A program made the position numbers and the translations under genes. From contig JARWKL010000009.1 of assembly GCA_029961685.1 (NCBI GenBank), forward strand, positions 27,522,208 to 27,586,207: a stretch of DNA of 64,000 nucleotides. Reading direction: 5' to 3'. How positions within the stretch are numbered: the stretch's first letter is position 1; every line of letters begins with the position of its first letter. Under the pieces are notes generated by a model that saw only the letters and a list, made by a program, of their open reading frames with translations, did no database searches and had not been told where the DNA came from. Origin of the DNA: Aristolochia californica (lineage: Eukaryota > Streptophyta > Magnoliopsida > Piperales > Aristolochiaceae). Below are positions 19,586 through 30,394 of this stretch, in pieces.

Positions 19586-20476
19586 AGCTTGATGTGAAGA
19601 ATGTTTTCCTTAATGGGATATCAAAGAAGAAATTTATATGCAACAAACACCTGGATGTTGTGTTTGAGGGAGAGTCGGTATGTCGATTGAAGAAATCCCT
19701 CTATGGTCTAAAACAGTCTCCTCGTACATGGTTCGATAAAATTAGCCAAGCATTGATACTGGCTGGATTACACCAAAGTTATGTAGATCACTTTGTGTTT
19801 CTTAAAAATACCCTTAAAGGGAAAATACTTCAGGTCGTCTATGTTGACGATGTTGTCTTAATCGTTAGTGATTCCAAGGGCATTCAAAAAACCAAAGAAA
19901 AGATACGTGTAAAGTTCAAGACAAAAAAAATCTTGGACTACTTAAATACTATTGGTATTGAGGTACTATAGTTCAAGCCTAGGATTATACTATCTTAGAG
20001 GAAGTTTGTCCTTGATCTACTGGAGGAGACAATAATGATCAGGTGTAGACTAGCAGAAACTCCTATGGATTCCAAAAAAAAATTATCTACAAGCAATGGT
20101 GAATATATGAATATCGAGAAATATCAAAGACTTGTGGGGAAACTTATTTATCTATGTAACAAGGCCAGGTGTCACATATGCAGTAAGTGTGTAAGTCAAT
20201 ACATGTACAAACCACAACTTACTCATTGGCATGTACTAAAACAAATATTGTGATACTTGAAAGGTGCTCCAAGAAGAGGGCTTCTCTATAAGAACCATGG
20301 TCACTTCAACATAGAAGGGTTGTCTGAAGTAGACCAGGTAGGATCCTCGGATGATAAAAAATATACTTTAGGATACTATGCAATGGTTGGAGTAAACTTG
20401 GTTACATGGAGAAGAAAATACCCTTCAATCTATTAATAAAGGAGAGGTCTAAATCAACCAAAATAGTGACACTTTC

Positions 20477-20842
20477 TGTTAGGAATTAGACACCCTAATT
20501 CCAAACTAACGAGAGTAATAATAATAATTACGAAAGAAGAAAAAGCACGAAAAAATAATATTTATACAGGTTCGCCTCAAGGTGAGACTAAGTCCTAACT
20601 TTCACCACTGTAGTAATCCACTATGATAATGAAATAGTTTATAAGAGAAATCGAACAAACTTACAGGTGTTTTTTCTCTAACCTCTCTCCAGCCGCAACA
20701 CAAAATCCTTCTCTATGATAATGATAAAACCCTAATAGTGACACCTTCAAATATAAAGGAAAAATTAGGTCAACCGCAATACAAGAGTGAAATCCGTGTA
20801 CCGACTCAACGTAAGGCGTTAATTAGGCTCTACTACTTAAAA
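20477..20842 (-). repeat. solo LTR (type G) with target duplication
   Basis: Reverse-complement match to the LTR 24651-25078: AATTAG(A/G)CACCCTAATTC, 'CAGGTTCGCCTCAAGGTGA' and the AAATATAAAGGAAAAATTAGG block. It is flanked on both sides by CTTTC (20472-20476 and 20843-20847), so it is a solo LTR formed by recombination. Some internal sequence is deleted compared with the other copy. Confidence 0.8.
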
Positions 20843-21027
20843 CTTTCATTTCTTAAAACAAACAATTTTGAGAAGGCTTTACGAAGAAAAATTCCCTTCT
20901 CTAATTATGTGCTAGCTTTGGATGATAAACTCATGCCTTCTTTGGCCTTTTTTCTCCTCTTTTCCCCTCAAATATTTTGGGTAAGATTCTAGAGAGGATA
21001 ATACAGGCAACGAAATAACAAAAAAAA
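20843..21027 (+). other. no recognisable feature
   Basis: Short AT-rich sequence between the solo LTR and the next element. It ends in an A-run that serves as target of the 21028 insertion. Confidence 0.6.
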
Positions 21028-21446
21028 TATTATACACGCAATAACATTATTATTTTAGTGTTTTCTAAATTTACTTTATTTCATTTTTAGGTCACAGGGG
21101 TATTTTTGGAATTATTTATTAATAGGGATATTCTTAGAATATTTTATTCATAGGGATATTTTTGTAATATTTTATTAAACCTTAACAGGATGAACCCTAT
21201 TTAAGGGGTAAGGGTAATGAGAAAAAAAGCATTGAAGTATTAAGAATTAGGTTAATTTTAGCGTAGAGAGGCTTAGAGTTCTCCTCAACGAGCTCTAGGG
21301 TTATCAAGCTTCCCTTGCTTAATCTTTCGTTTTCATCTTCCCCATGTCTTCCTACTACCCCTACGATAATGCCTGGAAGACCCGTAACCCGTGGCAGATC
21401 CCATATCCTCCCAAAGAATCCATGTGTCAGATCCGGGACCGTAACA
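21028..21446 (+). repeat. 5' LTR of compact element
   Basis: 419 bp. The first bases, TATTATACACGC, have lost the canonical TG by a G-to-A change relative to the partner (TGTTATGCATGC). The last 103 bp carry an ATG (21344) opening the internal ORF. Confidence 0.85.
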
Positions 21447-21922
21447 ACTGGTATCAGAGCGGGAACACAATGGGTTATTCTATATCCCAAGAAAGATGGA
21501 TTGCTATGGGTAAGGAATTGGAGGCAATACGAGCACGGTTAGATGCTTCAATTGAACGTTCGGCAAGGGAGCCACGTGCTCCCATAGAAAAGGTCATACG
21601 ACCTGAAATCTCTGATTACGGCATATGCGTAGAAGAGGCAGTTGCTGCCTCGGACGAGCAGAAAGGCCAAGGGCCAGGAACTCCAGCGGCGATGACATCG
21701 GAATTTGGGGATTTCGAAATTCCAAAAATGGTTGCACTGGAAATTCCGACGGCACTCAAAATCTCCGAGCAAGCGCAAAACTCCCAAAATGCCTCCAAGG
21801 GCTACGATTCGCCTCCAAGTGGTGCGATTCGCTGCCGGAGTAGCAGGCGCTCAGTTGTGTCCCTCGGGTCCATCGGCAAACTACCCGAGAGCCCTCTGTC
21901 TCAAAAAAATTCCAAGCGGTGA
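21344..21922 (+). CDS. gag-like ORF starting in the LTR, reading through the primer-binding site
   Basis: 192 codons. Residues 1-34 are encoded by the LTR (MSSYYPYDNAWKTRNPWQIP..). Residues 36-39 (W-Y-Q-S) are the primer-binding site itself. A likely coiled coil follows (about residues 50-75, ERWIAMGKELEAIRARLDAS), then a low-complexity Ser/Pro/Ala region with no known domain. The arrangement matches 3766-3891 of the gene-carrying element, including S-(M/L)-C-Q-I before N-N-W-Y-Q-S. It may be a vestigial gag; the function is not known. Confidence 0.55.
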   Translation: MSSYYPYDNAWKTRNPWQIPYPPKESMCQIRDRNNWYQSGNTMGYSISQERWIAMGKELEAIRARLDASIERSAREPRAPIEKVIRPEISDYGICVEEAVAASDEQKGQGPGTPAAMTSEFGDFEIPKMVALEIPTALKISEQAQNSQNASKGYDSPPSGAIRCRSSRRSVVSLGSIGKLPESPLSQKNSKR

Positions 21923-22479
21923 CGCCTCAGCGGGCTTCTCGTCGCCACCGGCAAAGCAGGATAGTTCGTCGGCGCTGTAAGCAACTTTTCCGCAAGGGAT
22001 CTCAGTTCTGGAGGGCTGAGCAACGACGATTCACAAGTTTCCGAGACCCCTCTGTCTCAGAAACTATCCAGGCGGCGAAGCCCCGACGGACTGTGATTCG
22101 CCACCGAAAAATCAGGCGATTCCGTCGGTGCTGGGAGAGAGGACGGAGATGCCCGTCGCCAGACTTTGTCGGTGCCGTGAGGAACGAAACCACCGGCCGC
22201 AGAGTTCGGGAGCTGCCAAAGGAAGAAGACGACTCCCGATTAAATTTTACTAACTTAGGAAAATTTAATCGTCTCGGTCCGCTGAGTCGCACGCCGGATC
22301 GGGTTCCTAAACTGAGTCAACCCAGGTTAACTCGGACCGGCCCAAAAAAAAAAGAGGAAGTGGGCAAATAGAGGGGGCGTCATAGCTTTCGCGGATGCTA
22401 CTTCAACACCGGTGAAGACGTCGGCATACAGACACTACTTCCGAGCTTGAGGACAAGCTCGTCTTCCAAGGGGGTGTAA

Positions 22480-22963
22480 TGTTATGCATGCAATAACATT
22501 ATTATTTTAGTGTTTTTTTTAATTTACTTTATTTTATTTCAGTTTTAGGTCACAGGGGTATTTTTGGAATTATTTATTAATAGGGATATTCTTAGAATAT
22601 TTTATTCATAGGGATATTTTTGGAATTATTTATTAATAGGGATATTCTTAGAATATTTTATTCATAGGGATATTTTTGTAATATTTTATTAAACCCTAAC
22701 AGGATGAACCCTATTTAAGGGGTAAGAGTAATGAGAAAAAAAAGCATTGAAGTATTAAGAATTATGTTAATTTTAGTGTAGAGAGGCTTAGAGTTCTCCT
22801 CAACGAGCTCTAGGGTTATCAAGCTTCCCTTAGGCTTGATCTTTAATTTTAATCTTCCCCATGTCTTCCTACTACCCCTACGGTAATGCCTAGAAGACCC
22901 GTAACCCATGGCAGATCCCAGATCCTCCCAAAGAATCCACGTGTCAGATCCGGGACCGTAACA
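22480..22963 (+). repeat. 3' LTR of compact element, with internal duplication
   Basis: 484 bp, starting TGTTATGCATGC and ending CCGGGACCGTAACA. It is longer than the 5' LTR mainly because a block of about 57 bp (ATTTATTAATAGGGATATTC..) is present twice in tandem near 22560-22675. The gag start here is interrupted by a TAG where the 5' copy has TGG. Confidence 0.85.
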
Positions 22964-22968
22964 AAAAA

Positions 22969-23516
22969 TCATTGCAAAGACCAGCAACCTTATAAAAAAA
23001 TCCTTCTCAGTACCCTCTCAGCAATCTTTTTCTTAGTTGTTTGGGAAGAGTCAAGAGGAGCAAAAACTTAACAAATATAATAACTCAAAAAAATGGTAGA
23101 ACAACAAGCTTAACTCATAATGAACTTAGACGCCAATAAAATATATAGTGAACCTTGATTCATAAAAATATTTCAGCTACAAACATCAGCATAATATGCA
23201 AGAGAGAAATAACACAATCAGCTTTGCATGGGGAATAAAACCTAGCATAATCACCACGGTTGAGCCAATTTTTAAAACCAAGAATATAATCATGTCACAT
23301 GATTATCATTCAGATTAGACTAGAAATCCATCCATAAACCATCCTATATAGATAGAGAAATATTAGAAATCATCTCATAAGAAAACACTTATCTTGACGC
23401 AGCTTCAAGAGAAAACTACTTCATCAACAAGAAGAACTCTACATGAACTTTGATCAACAGAACCTTTCAATTTTTCATCTTGATGTGGGGATCCTAAATC
23501 CATTGGTCTGATACCA
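22969..23516 (-). other. leader of LTR type I element, no gene
   Basis: AT-rich non-coding sequence left of the type I LTR. On the minus strand TGGTATCAGACCAATGG (23516 downward) is a primer-binding site next to that LTR. No protein homology is seen. Confidence 0.5.
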
Positions 23517-23934
23517 TGTTAAATTCAGGATCCCATGACAAGTTCCTATGCCAAGGTAATGAAAGAGGAGAGGAAGAAAAGCAAGAAAAGAAATGAGAAA
23601 AGAGAAAGAAGAGAGAACTTGGCTAGAGAGATGGCGAGAGAGAGAGCTTGGGATAGGAGACAGTTTTAAGCACGAATTTGAGAGAGGAGAGGGGAAACTT
23701 AATGATCTACCCCATGCCTTGAGACTCTAGTTATAGTTGTGAAAGGAAGTTTCCAATGACTACAATGTCCTTAGGCTACAAGCTTTGAAATGTAAAAGAC
23801 ATAAGTAGATATACATCTTCTAAGATAATTACACCCATGTGCCATCCGTTTGATATGACCTTTAAATTACCTCCTTACCTCCTTGACATGGGGAATTTTA
23901 TTACATTGATTCCACTTTGAGGTGTCTTCCAACA
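23517..23934 (-). repeat. LTR type I (solo or truncated element)
   Basis: On the minus strand from TGTTGGAAGACACC (23934) to ..CCTGAATTTAACA (23517), 418 bp with TG..CA ends, followed directly by a primer-binding site. A GA-rich run (23565-23690) lies near its 3' end. Confidence 0.75.
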
Positions 23935-24481
23935 AGAAATAATCTAATAGATTTCGGACTTTGTAATCTAGCCAAATTGAGTACCCTTTTTTCTTTGGCT
24001 AGCATGACCATTGACACTTGCGAAATTGACATCTCCATGTAGAAAACTCAGATTGAGAATTGGTTTGATGAGATAAAATACTTACAAATACTTATTTTGA
24101 AATATAAATCACCACATACAGTCTTATTCTTGATGGCTTAATATTGCTCAAAAAGTGAAGCTTTCTATTATGCTCGAACCTCTCTTGCAGTTAGACCTTT
24201 GTTGGTTCAAATATCAATTTTTCTTTGTAGAAAACTCTGATTGCTAAAATTCTTTTTTGCCTTGGAATGTGGACTCAAAGATATGTTTTAAAATATATAA
24301 TTTTAATACAAAAATTTTATTATAGAGGCGGAAATTCCAATAAACCAAAGGATATTGGCACAGGAAAGAACGAAACAAGATAGAATACAAACCTAAACTA
24401 CTTGAGATGATAGATAAAAAAGAGGATCACATTATCTCTGTGGGTTGATCGAGTCAACTCACATAACCCACTCTGATACCA
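23935..24481 (-). mobile_element. non-coding leader, element E/F family
   Basis: Homologous to 13594-14384 (ATCTAATAGATTTCGG, GACCATTGACACTTG, CTCAACTTGATC-type leader, and GTTGATCGAGTCAACTCACA next to the primer site). The primer-binding site reads TGGTATCAGAGTGGG on the minus strand from 24481. No coding content. Confidence 0.7.
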
Positions 24482-25249
24482 TGAAAAATTTATAAAAAAG
24501 AGAAAAACTTCACTAACTTGATGTAACTTGAGTACTTGAGCCTCTATTTATCATAGAGGAAACAAGTAGAATCCAATTAGAATTAAACTACTTTTGTCCC
24601 ATTTACACCCAAAGTCAAACACTAAAAGATAAATCATAGAACAATTGAATTGTTAAGTTGTGGAACCTAATTAATGCCTTACACTAAGTCACTACGCCAG
24701 ATCCACGATATATTGATTGTTGTTTCATTAAGGGTAGTTTTGGGATTTCACACTTGTAATCTAGTTGCCCTAATTTTCTCTTTATATTTGGGGGGCACCG
24801 TTGTTAGGGTTTTTACAACCCAAAGTAAGATCATCGAGGAGGATCATCAATTGCAGTTGTGAGAGGTTAGAGAAAAACACTTGTGAGTGTGTGCAATTTC
24901 TCTTGTAAACTATTTCATCTTAATAGTGAAAAATTGCAGCAGTGGAAGACAGGTCGTAGTTTCACCTTGAGGTGAACTTGTATAAATCATGTGCTTTTTC
25001 GTGCTTGCATTTTTCTTTCTTTCGTATTTATTCTTATTGCACTCGTTAGTTTAGAATTAGGGCGTCTAATTGCTAACATGAACAAATGAATATGAATAGA
25101 AAACTAACATAACTAAAAAAATTTTAACTAAGAATCTTTTGTGTGACCTCTTTTGAGACTCCTGTAAGACTCTACCATATTAATTTTGGCTTTGTAAGAC
25201 TTCTTATTGTGAGAGCCACGTAAGACTCTTCCATACGTGCTCTTTAATA
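24482..25249 (-). repeat. LTR type F carrying a nested type G LTR
   Basis: The two halves, 24482-24650 and 25079-25249, together match the LTRs at 41558-41895 and 49663-49991 (GAGCCTCTATTTAT, AACAAGTAGAATCCAATTA, GTAAGACTCTTCCATA). The nested LTR occupies 24651-25078. Confidence 0.8.
24651..25078 (+). repeat. solo LTR type G, nested in LTR F
   Basis: TGTTAAGTTGTGGAAC..TCTAATTGCTAACA, 428 bp, flanked by TGAAT and TGAAC (4 of 5 bases match). The same family in reverse orientation is at 20477-20842. Confidence 0.8.
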
Positions 25250-28037
25250 ATGTGAAAGGGATTGAGATGTGGATGGTGGACTAATGGAAGTGTGATGGTA
25301 TTCTTTATGAAGAGAAATATGTTTGTTGTCATAAGATGGTCCATATACTACTAGGGAAGGAGGAGAATATATCTCAAGATCGTCTGAAGACTCCATAGGT
25401 GAATGGTCAATGGGAGGAGAGAGAAAGTCCTCCGGTGGTTGTTGATCAGGCAGAAGGTAGTGATCCATTGGAATAATTGCCTCGAGCGTTCATGCAAAAG
25501 ATATAAAACAAGGGGAGCTAGCTAAAAAATAGGGTTGATCCTTAAAGAAGGTCACATTGTCTGAAATAAAAGTTTTTCTTAGAATTGATGAAACACACAC
25601 AACCTTTTTAATTTTTAGAATACCCTAGGAAGATACACCTAGTGACCTTGAGATTGAATTTACTTTGATGGAGACCTACATTATGAACAAAAGAGATGCA
25701 ACTAAAGACCCGAGGTGATAGAGGATAAGGAGAAGAGTCGTGAAATAATTTGGAGAAGGGTGTTTGACCTTGTAAGACACTAGAGGGCATATGCTTAATT
25801 AAGAAACATATGCTAAAGAGTGCATATGGCTAATAAAATTGAGGAACATTCATGGAAAGCATGATTGTTCGACAAACTTCTAAAAGATGTCTATTTGTCC
25901 TCTCAGACACACCATTCTTATGTGATTTGTAAACACATGATGATTGATTAATAATGCCCTTTTATTGACATAAAATTTGAAATTGCAAAGAAAAATAATC
26001 TTTTGTGTATTAGACCAAAATATATGTACCCTTGTTTTAAACAGAACTTCCACCATAGAACAAAAACAAGTGAATATAGTAAGCACTTTAGCCCTATCTA
26101 TCATCAAATATAAACCCTCGTATGATCATTCAAAAAAATAACAAAATATATAGACTCAAAATATTTAGCACATTACATTCCCCCAAACAATTGAGTGAAC
26201 TAAAGCAAAAGGACCAGAAACACTATTGTTTTTCCTGGGCTTAAAAACAGATTTGTGATGTTTCCTAAGGTAAAAAAATTCACATGACAACAAAGAAAGA
26301 GAATTAAGAGAAGGAATTGAAGACTTCAAGTTTGCTAAGGATGGATAGCCTAGCCAATTGTTCGATTGTCATGCCTCTTTGGTGGTGGTTTCTACAACTG
26401 TCAAAATTTTTGGATCCATATAGTAAAGATCCCTTTGTCATGGTTTCCACCAATCACCCATTTCTCTTTGATGTCATGAAAAACACAAAGACAAAGAAAA
26501 AAAGTGACAAATAATTTAGTCTTTTGGTTATAGGCTAATAGACATGAGACTTAAAGGATATTGAGAGACAAAAAAAATATTAGAGAGTGAGAAAGAAGGA
26601 GATATAGTAGATGTACCGGTGCTCTGCCCATATGCAATTAATACAAATTAGTCCACAGTGCATGGTGACATAGAAGATAAAATTTAAACTTTACCCATGA
26701 GGTGTTTAGAAGCTCTGGAATCAATGATCCAAGGTGAAGAATTGGAATGTGAGAGAGAAAAAGAGTACATACTAGTGGTAGCTACCGTAGCAGTTGAAGT
26801 ATCATGAGGGACAACCATCATGTTTTAAATTTCTTAAACAAGTCACAATCTTCCTTTGAGAGTGTCATTTTATCTTTGGGAGAATCTGAGAGCACTCACT
26901 AGTGGTGGTTGTGGTAGGTGTTGATGCTCGATTACCTTTACAAAATTGTGGTTTGCCATGTAAGTTACACAAATTTCAACAAGATTCATGAAGTTTGTCT
27001 TTATGCTTTGTAGATCATATCTCCTAAATTATGTCATAAATCTTTTGAAGGTTTTCAAGAGTAGAATATAATTCAAGACATATGTCTCAGATTTCTTTAG
27101 CAATTTCCAATTGAACCACATTATTCACCACTCTTCCATGCTATTTACTAGCCAATTGATAACTAATGTCTCTTCCCTCAACTACTTATGGTAAGAGGGC
27201 TCATCCACATGCAAAGGTGGTTGATTTATGTGTCCAACAAGGTCTCTAGTAATAAAAAAATATATGATACATTACTCAAACCTTTGAGAGAATTGTAGTG
27301 ATTCTCAAAGGATTATCTTTGCTGAAATCAGCATATGATGAGGAAGAAGAGGAGTTACTTGAAATTTCTACCATGATGAACTCAATGAAACAAAAAATCT
27401 TATAAAATATAACACCTTTAGACTCAGCATTTGAAAAGAGAGGACTAGCTTTTCAACAAATCAACAATCAGTTAAACTTATTGGATGCAAATCATGCAAT
27501 AACAACGATAGAGAGTGAATGAAGCCAGCATATGAGGCATAAGTGCATGACCGTCTACATGAAACATTTTTTTCTTTTTGACTGTAAACCAAAATTTTAA
27601 ACAGCCATGAATCAATACTAATTTGTCTAGAATAACTTGAGACAATTACTGGTTTAGCAAGTAATATTAAACACCATAAAATCAATAGATTACTTTCTAA
27701 GAAATCTTCAAATCCTAATAAAATAAACCTTCTAAGCAATTTCAAATGGCACAACTATGGTTTTAGCCTCTGTAACCCAGGAAAATTTTTGATTTTTGAG
27801 TGATAGACTTGACTTAAAGACTAACTAATAAAATTTATAGGCACGAACATGATCACCTAGAACTAAAGAAACAAGGTAAAATACTTAGCTGATTAGAGAG
27901 ACCATGCTGGAATTTAGTTTCAGCACTTTGTTTTCCTCAAGGGTCGAACCCCTTGTGATTGATTTGGAGGCTTCATTAACCACTTTTCCATAACTTGAGC
28001 AGCTTGATTTAAACCCTAGAACCCTGCTCTGATACCA
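25250..28037 (-). pseudogene. Ty1/Copia internal region, degenerate, with leader
   Basis: Minus-strand order from the right: primer-binding site at 28037-28026 (TGGTATCAGAGC), a leader without features, gag remnants (about 27400-26900), then the protease block IIDSRASKHLMGK near 26740-26700, where the D-S-G triad has become D-S-R. Integrase core remnants are at 26100-25800, and the integrase C-terminus (MPSSVLQGQTPFSKLFHDSS..CIFLGYSKN) at 25790-25608, with a Ser/Pro-rich tail to 25244. RT and RNase H are absent because the type F element inserted or truncated it at 25250. Heavily mutated. Confidence 0.75.
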
Positions 28038-28530
28038 TGATAGATTTTAGGGTTTTATCTATAAGGAACTTAGGTTCCAAGGAGAAGAAGAAGAAGGAAG
28101 AAGAAGAAGAAAAGAAGCAAAAGAGAGAGATAGAAAGGTAACAATTTTAGAGAGGAGCTGAATTAGGGTTGAGTGAGCTCGTTTATGAGACTTCTTTCAC
28201 TTTCTTATTGATACAAGTGAGGCTTAGAATCTATAATACATATGAGAAGAAAAAAAGGAACTTAAACTTTCAATTAATTACAATTTATGTCACTCACTCT
28301 CTTAATTATATAAGATACCACTTATACTTTTTCAACAAAGTCCTAGAGTAATTAAGCAATTGAACAAGAACAAAAGACTCACATAGCTAAAACTCCTTTA
28401 ATTGAAACACTTCTATATGACTTTCTCCCCTGAAACTCCTATAAGATTTTGCCATATTAATTATTACTCTATGGAGCTTCTTTCTATGAGAGTCATATAA
28501 AACCTTCTTTGTTCTAATTAATGGATGAAC
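28038..28530 (-). repeat. 5' LTR of the minus-strand Copia (outer border approximate)
   Basis: It begins on the + strand with TGATAGATTTTAGGG right after the primer-binding site. GACTCCTATAAGATTTTGCC and GGAGCTTCTTTCTATGAGAG resemble type F LTRs. The outer end is placed near GGATGAACA at about 28530 without certainty. Confidence 0.55.
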
Positions 28531-29094
28531 ATATTTAATTTTAATTTTTCCTTGTTCCAATTACTCACTTTCCCATGCATAAATAGGAGAAATAGGTAAA
28601 CAAACTAATGGTAAAATATAAAAATATAAAAATATTAAGAACCACATCTACAACTTCTAGAATTCGTATGATTGAATTCATCCATTAACATTAAAAAACA
28701 TAAAATTTTAACAAAATAAAAATAGAAAAATTTTAAAATAAAAGAAGCAATAAGAAATACCTCACATAGTGTATCATCTTAATCTCTTACATCATCTTGA
28801 GCTCTCAATTTATTTGATAGTTTCTTCGTCCTTCAAATACTTGCTTGGATCCCTTGAGGATAGTCCCATAAATTAGGGATGAATTTTTTTTAAAAAAAAA
28901 GCAGGAAATCTCGATCTAATCAATTGCTTGATTTTGATGTATCCTCATTCCTATCTTTAACTTTATCAAGATTCATGGGATTTGAGCATTTTCTGACTCA
29001 CTAAACTGTACTTCTAATCAGGTTAATAGGTATTGGATACAGAATAAAAATGATGCATACCTATCTTATTTAACAAATGATACATGGGTATTAG
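28531..29094 (+). other. no gene recognised
   Basis: AT-rich intergenic sequence; no coding frame, LTR ends or repeats that I can assign. Confidence 0.6.
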
Positions 29095-29407
29095 GGTAAA
29101 ATGATTCCATGATGTATAATCAAAGTAGAGTTGTGGAGAGAAATTTTAGGAGGAGAAGAAGAAGAAGGAGAGTTGTGGAGAGAAAGTCTAGGAGGAGAAG
29201 AAGAAGAGTGACAAATTTGGAGAAGGAGAAAGAGGTTGGAGAATTAGATTTGTGGATTTAGTCCAAACCCTCCACCTTGAGCTCTATTTATAAATGATAA
29301 AAGTACCAATATTACAATTGTACCCTTCACCCTAGCAAGAGTTAAAAAGAGACAAAAAACATAAACTAATTACATCAATGACACCTAATTACATATTATC
29401 TTTCAAC
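29095..29407 (-). repeat. 3' LTR of LARD type P
   Basis: On the minus strand TGTTGAAAGATAATATG (29407) onward, directly preceded by AGCTTGAGGGGGAG. It contains GGTTTGGACTAAATCCAC and a GA-rich run (29140-29250) shared with 31725-31910 and 56435-56590. Confidence 0.7.
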
Positions 29408-29681
29408 ACTCCCCCTCAAGCTGGGAGGTAACGGCAGTTATCCCAACTTGAAACAAATAACATAGATTTAGTAATAAGATCCTCCATCACTGTGTGCCAC
29501 GGATAAGTACGACACCGAGCATAAAATATCAAAGGGTAGAAATGGGTGATAAGTCAAAACCAACCTCAAATGATTTCGTATAAATATAGTGATAATAATC
29601 ACTAAAGTGGGTAATGTCTGTCATTCACAAGATGATGATAAAAAACCCAAAGGTACTAACAAAAAGTCTCAAACACCCATA

Positions 29682-29683
<2 letters not shown>

Positions 29684-29722
<39 letters not shown>
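29684..29722 (+). repeat. (TA)n microsatellite
   Basis: About 19 TA dinucleotides in uninterrupted array inside the LARD interior. Confidence 0.95.
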
Positions 29723-29727
<5 letters not shown>

Positions 29728-30394
29728 AAAGGGACCAACCAAAGAAATGCTCCTAAAAGGTTGACTAAAGGGGTAAGTGAGAGTCAAATAAAGGATGGTA
29801 GGAGAAAGGTTGTAAAATAATAAAAGGATATGAGGAATCAATAGGAAGATAAGGTGCAGAAGTAGGGGTCACCATGTGCTTCATTTTCCCAAGGCTGACA
29901 AATAATAAAAGGGTAATGAGGAATCAATAGGAAGATAAGGTGAAGAAGTGGGGGTCACCATGTGTTTTATTTTCCTAAGTAATGCAAATGTCCATCATAT
30001 GAACCAATGTACCAATGTCGACAAAAGTCAACAAATAATGAACTCAAGGCAAGAAATCGAGGAGTTCTTTAGTAATAATGTCTCAATAAAAGAGACATAA
30101 TAGTAGTACCGGAAATAGGCCAATGCTTAAATAACGCGTACCAAAAATGATTTTATATAGCAACATATAACTGGTAAATAATGAACGTCCTTAAGAGTAA
30201 TAAAGACACATGAAATAACTTTGTCCATCTTTTAATAAAAAAATGTGCACCAAATATTAAGATGGAATTGAGTAATAAGTTGAACCAAGTGTTGTTAATC
30301 TTCTCAAAAAGAATAATTGAACTGAGTGTTGCTGGTTCCGAGAGCAGCTTCAACGTCTTTTGAATAATAGAAAAGAGTGAATAAAACAATAATG

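Larger units (their letters stand above)
18974..20430 (+). mobile_element. second Ty1/Copia fragment, interrupted by a TRIM and LTR debris
   Basis: 18974-19155 gives the integrase C-terminus (CIFL, a stop, YSHMQKGYVSYKPSFQ; VTFFEDSSYYSKTAPPGLSS). After the nested insert, RT resumes at 19586 with K-L-D-V-K-N-V-F-L-N-G, CRLKKSLYGLKQSPRTWF, and catalytic VVYVDDVVLIVS (about 19840-19870). RNase H remnants extend to about 20430, where homology stops. It is related to, but distinct from, the Copia at 14763. RT sequence N-terminal to the LDVKN motif has been lost. Confidence 0.85.
21028..22963 (+). mobile_element. compact non-autonomous LTR retrotransposon, 1936 bp
   Basis: LTRs at 21028-21446 and 22480-22963, flanking AAAAA on both sides (21023-21027, 22964-22968), primer-binding site TGGTATCAGAGC at 21449-21460, and CAAGGGGGTGTAA before the 3' LTR. 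The interior holds one gag-like ORF and no protease, RT or integrase. The sequence before the 3' LTR (CTTCCGAGCTTGAGGACAAG) matches the pol-tail DNA of the chromoviruses. The LTR end CCGGGACCGTAACA is shared with the chromovirus LTR at 42379. I infer a deletion derivative moved by a related chromovirus. Confidence 0.88.

Noticed and set aside
29614..29820. 68-codon frame with alternating Tyr-Ile
   Set aside because: Translation of a (TA)n microsatellite.
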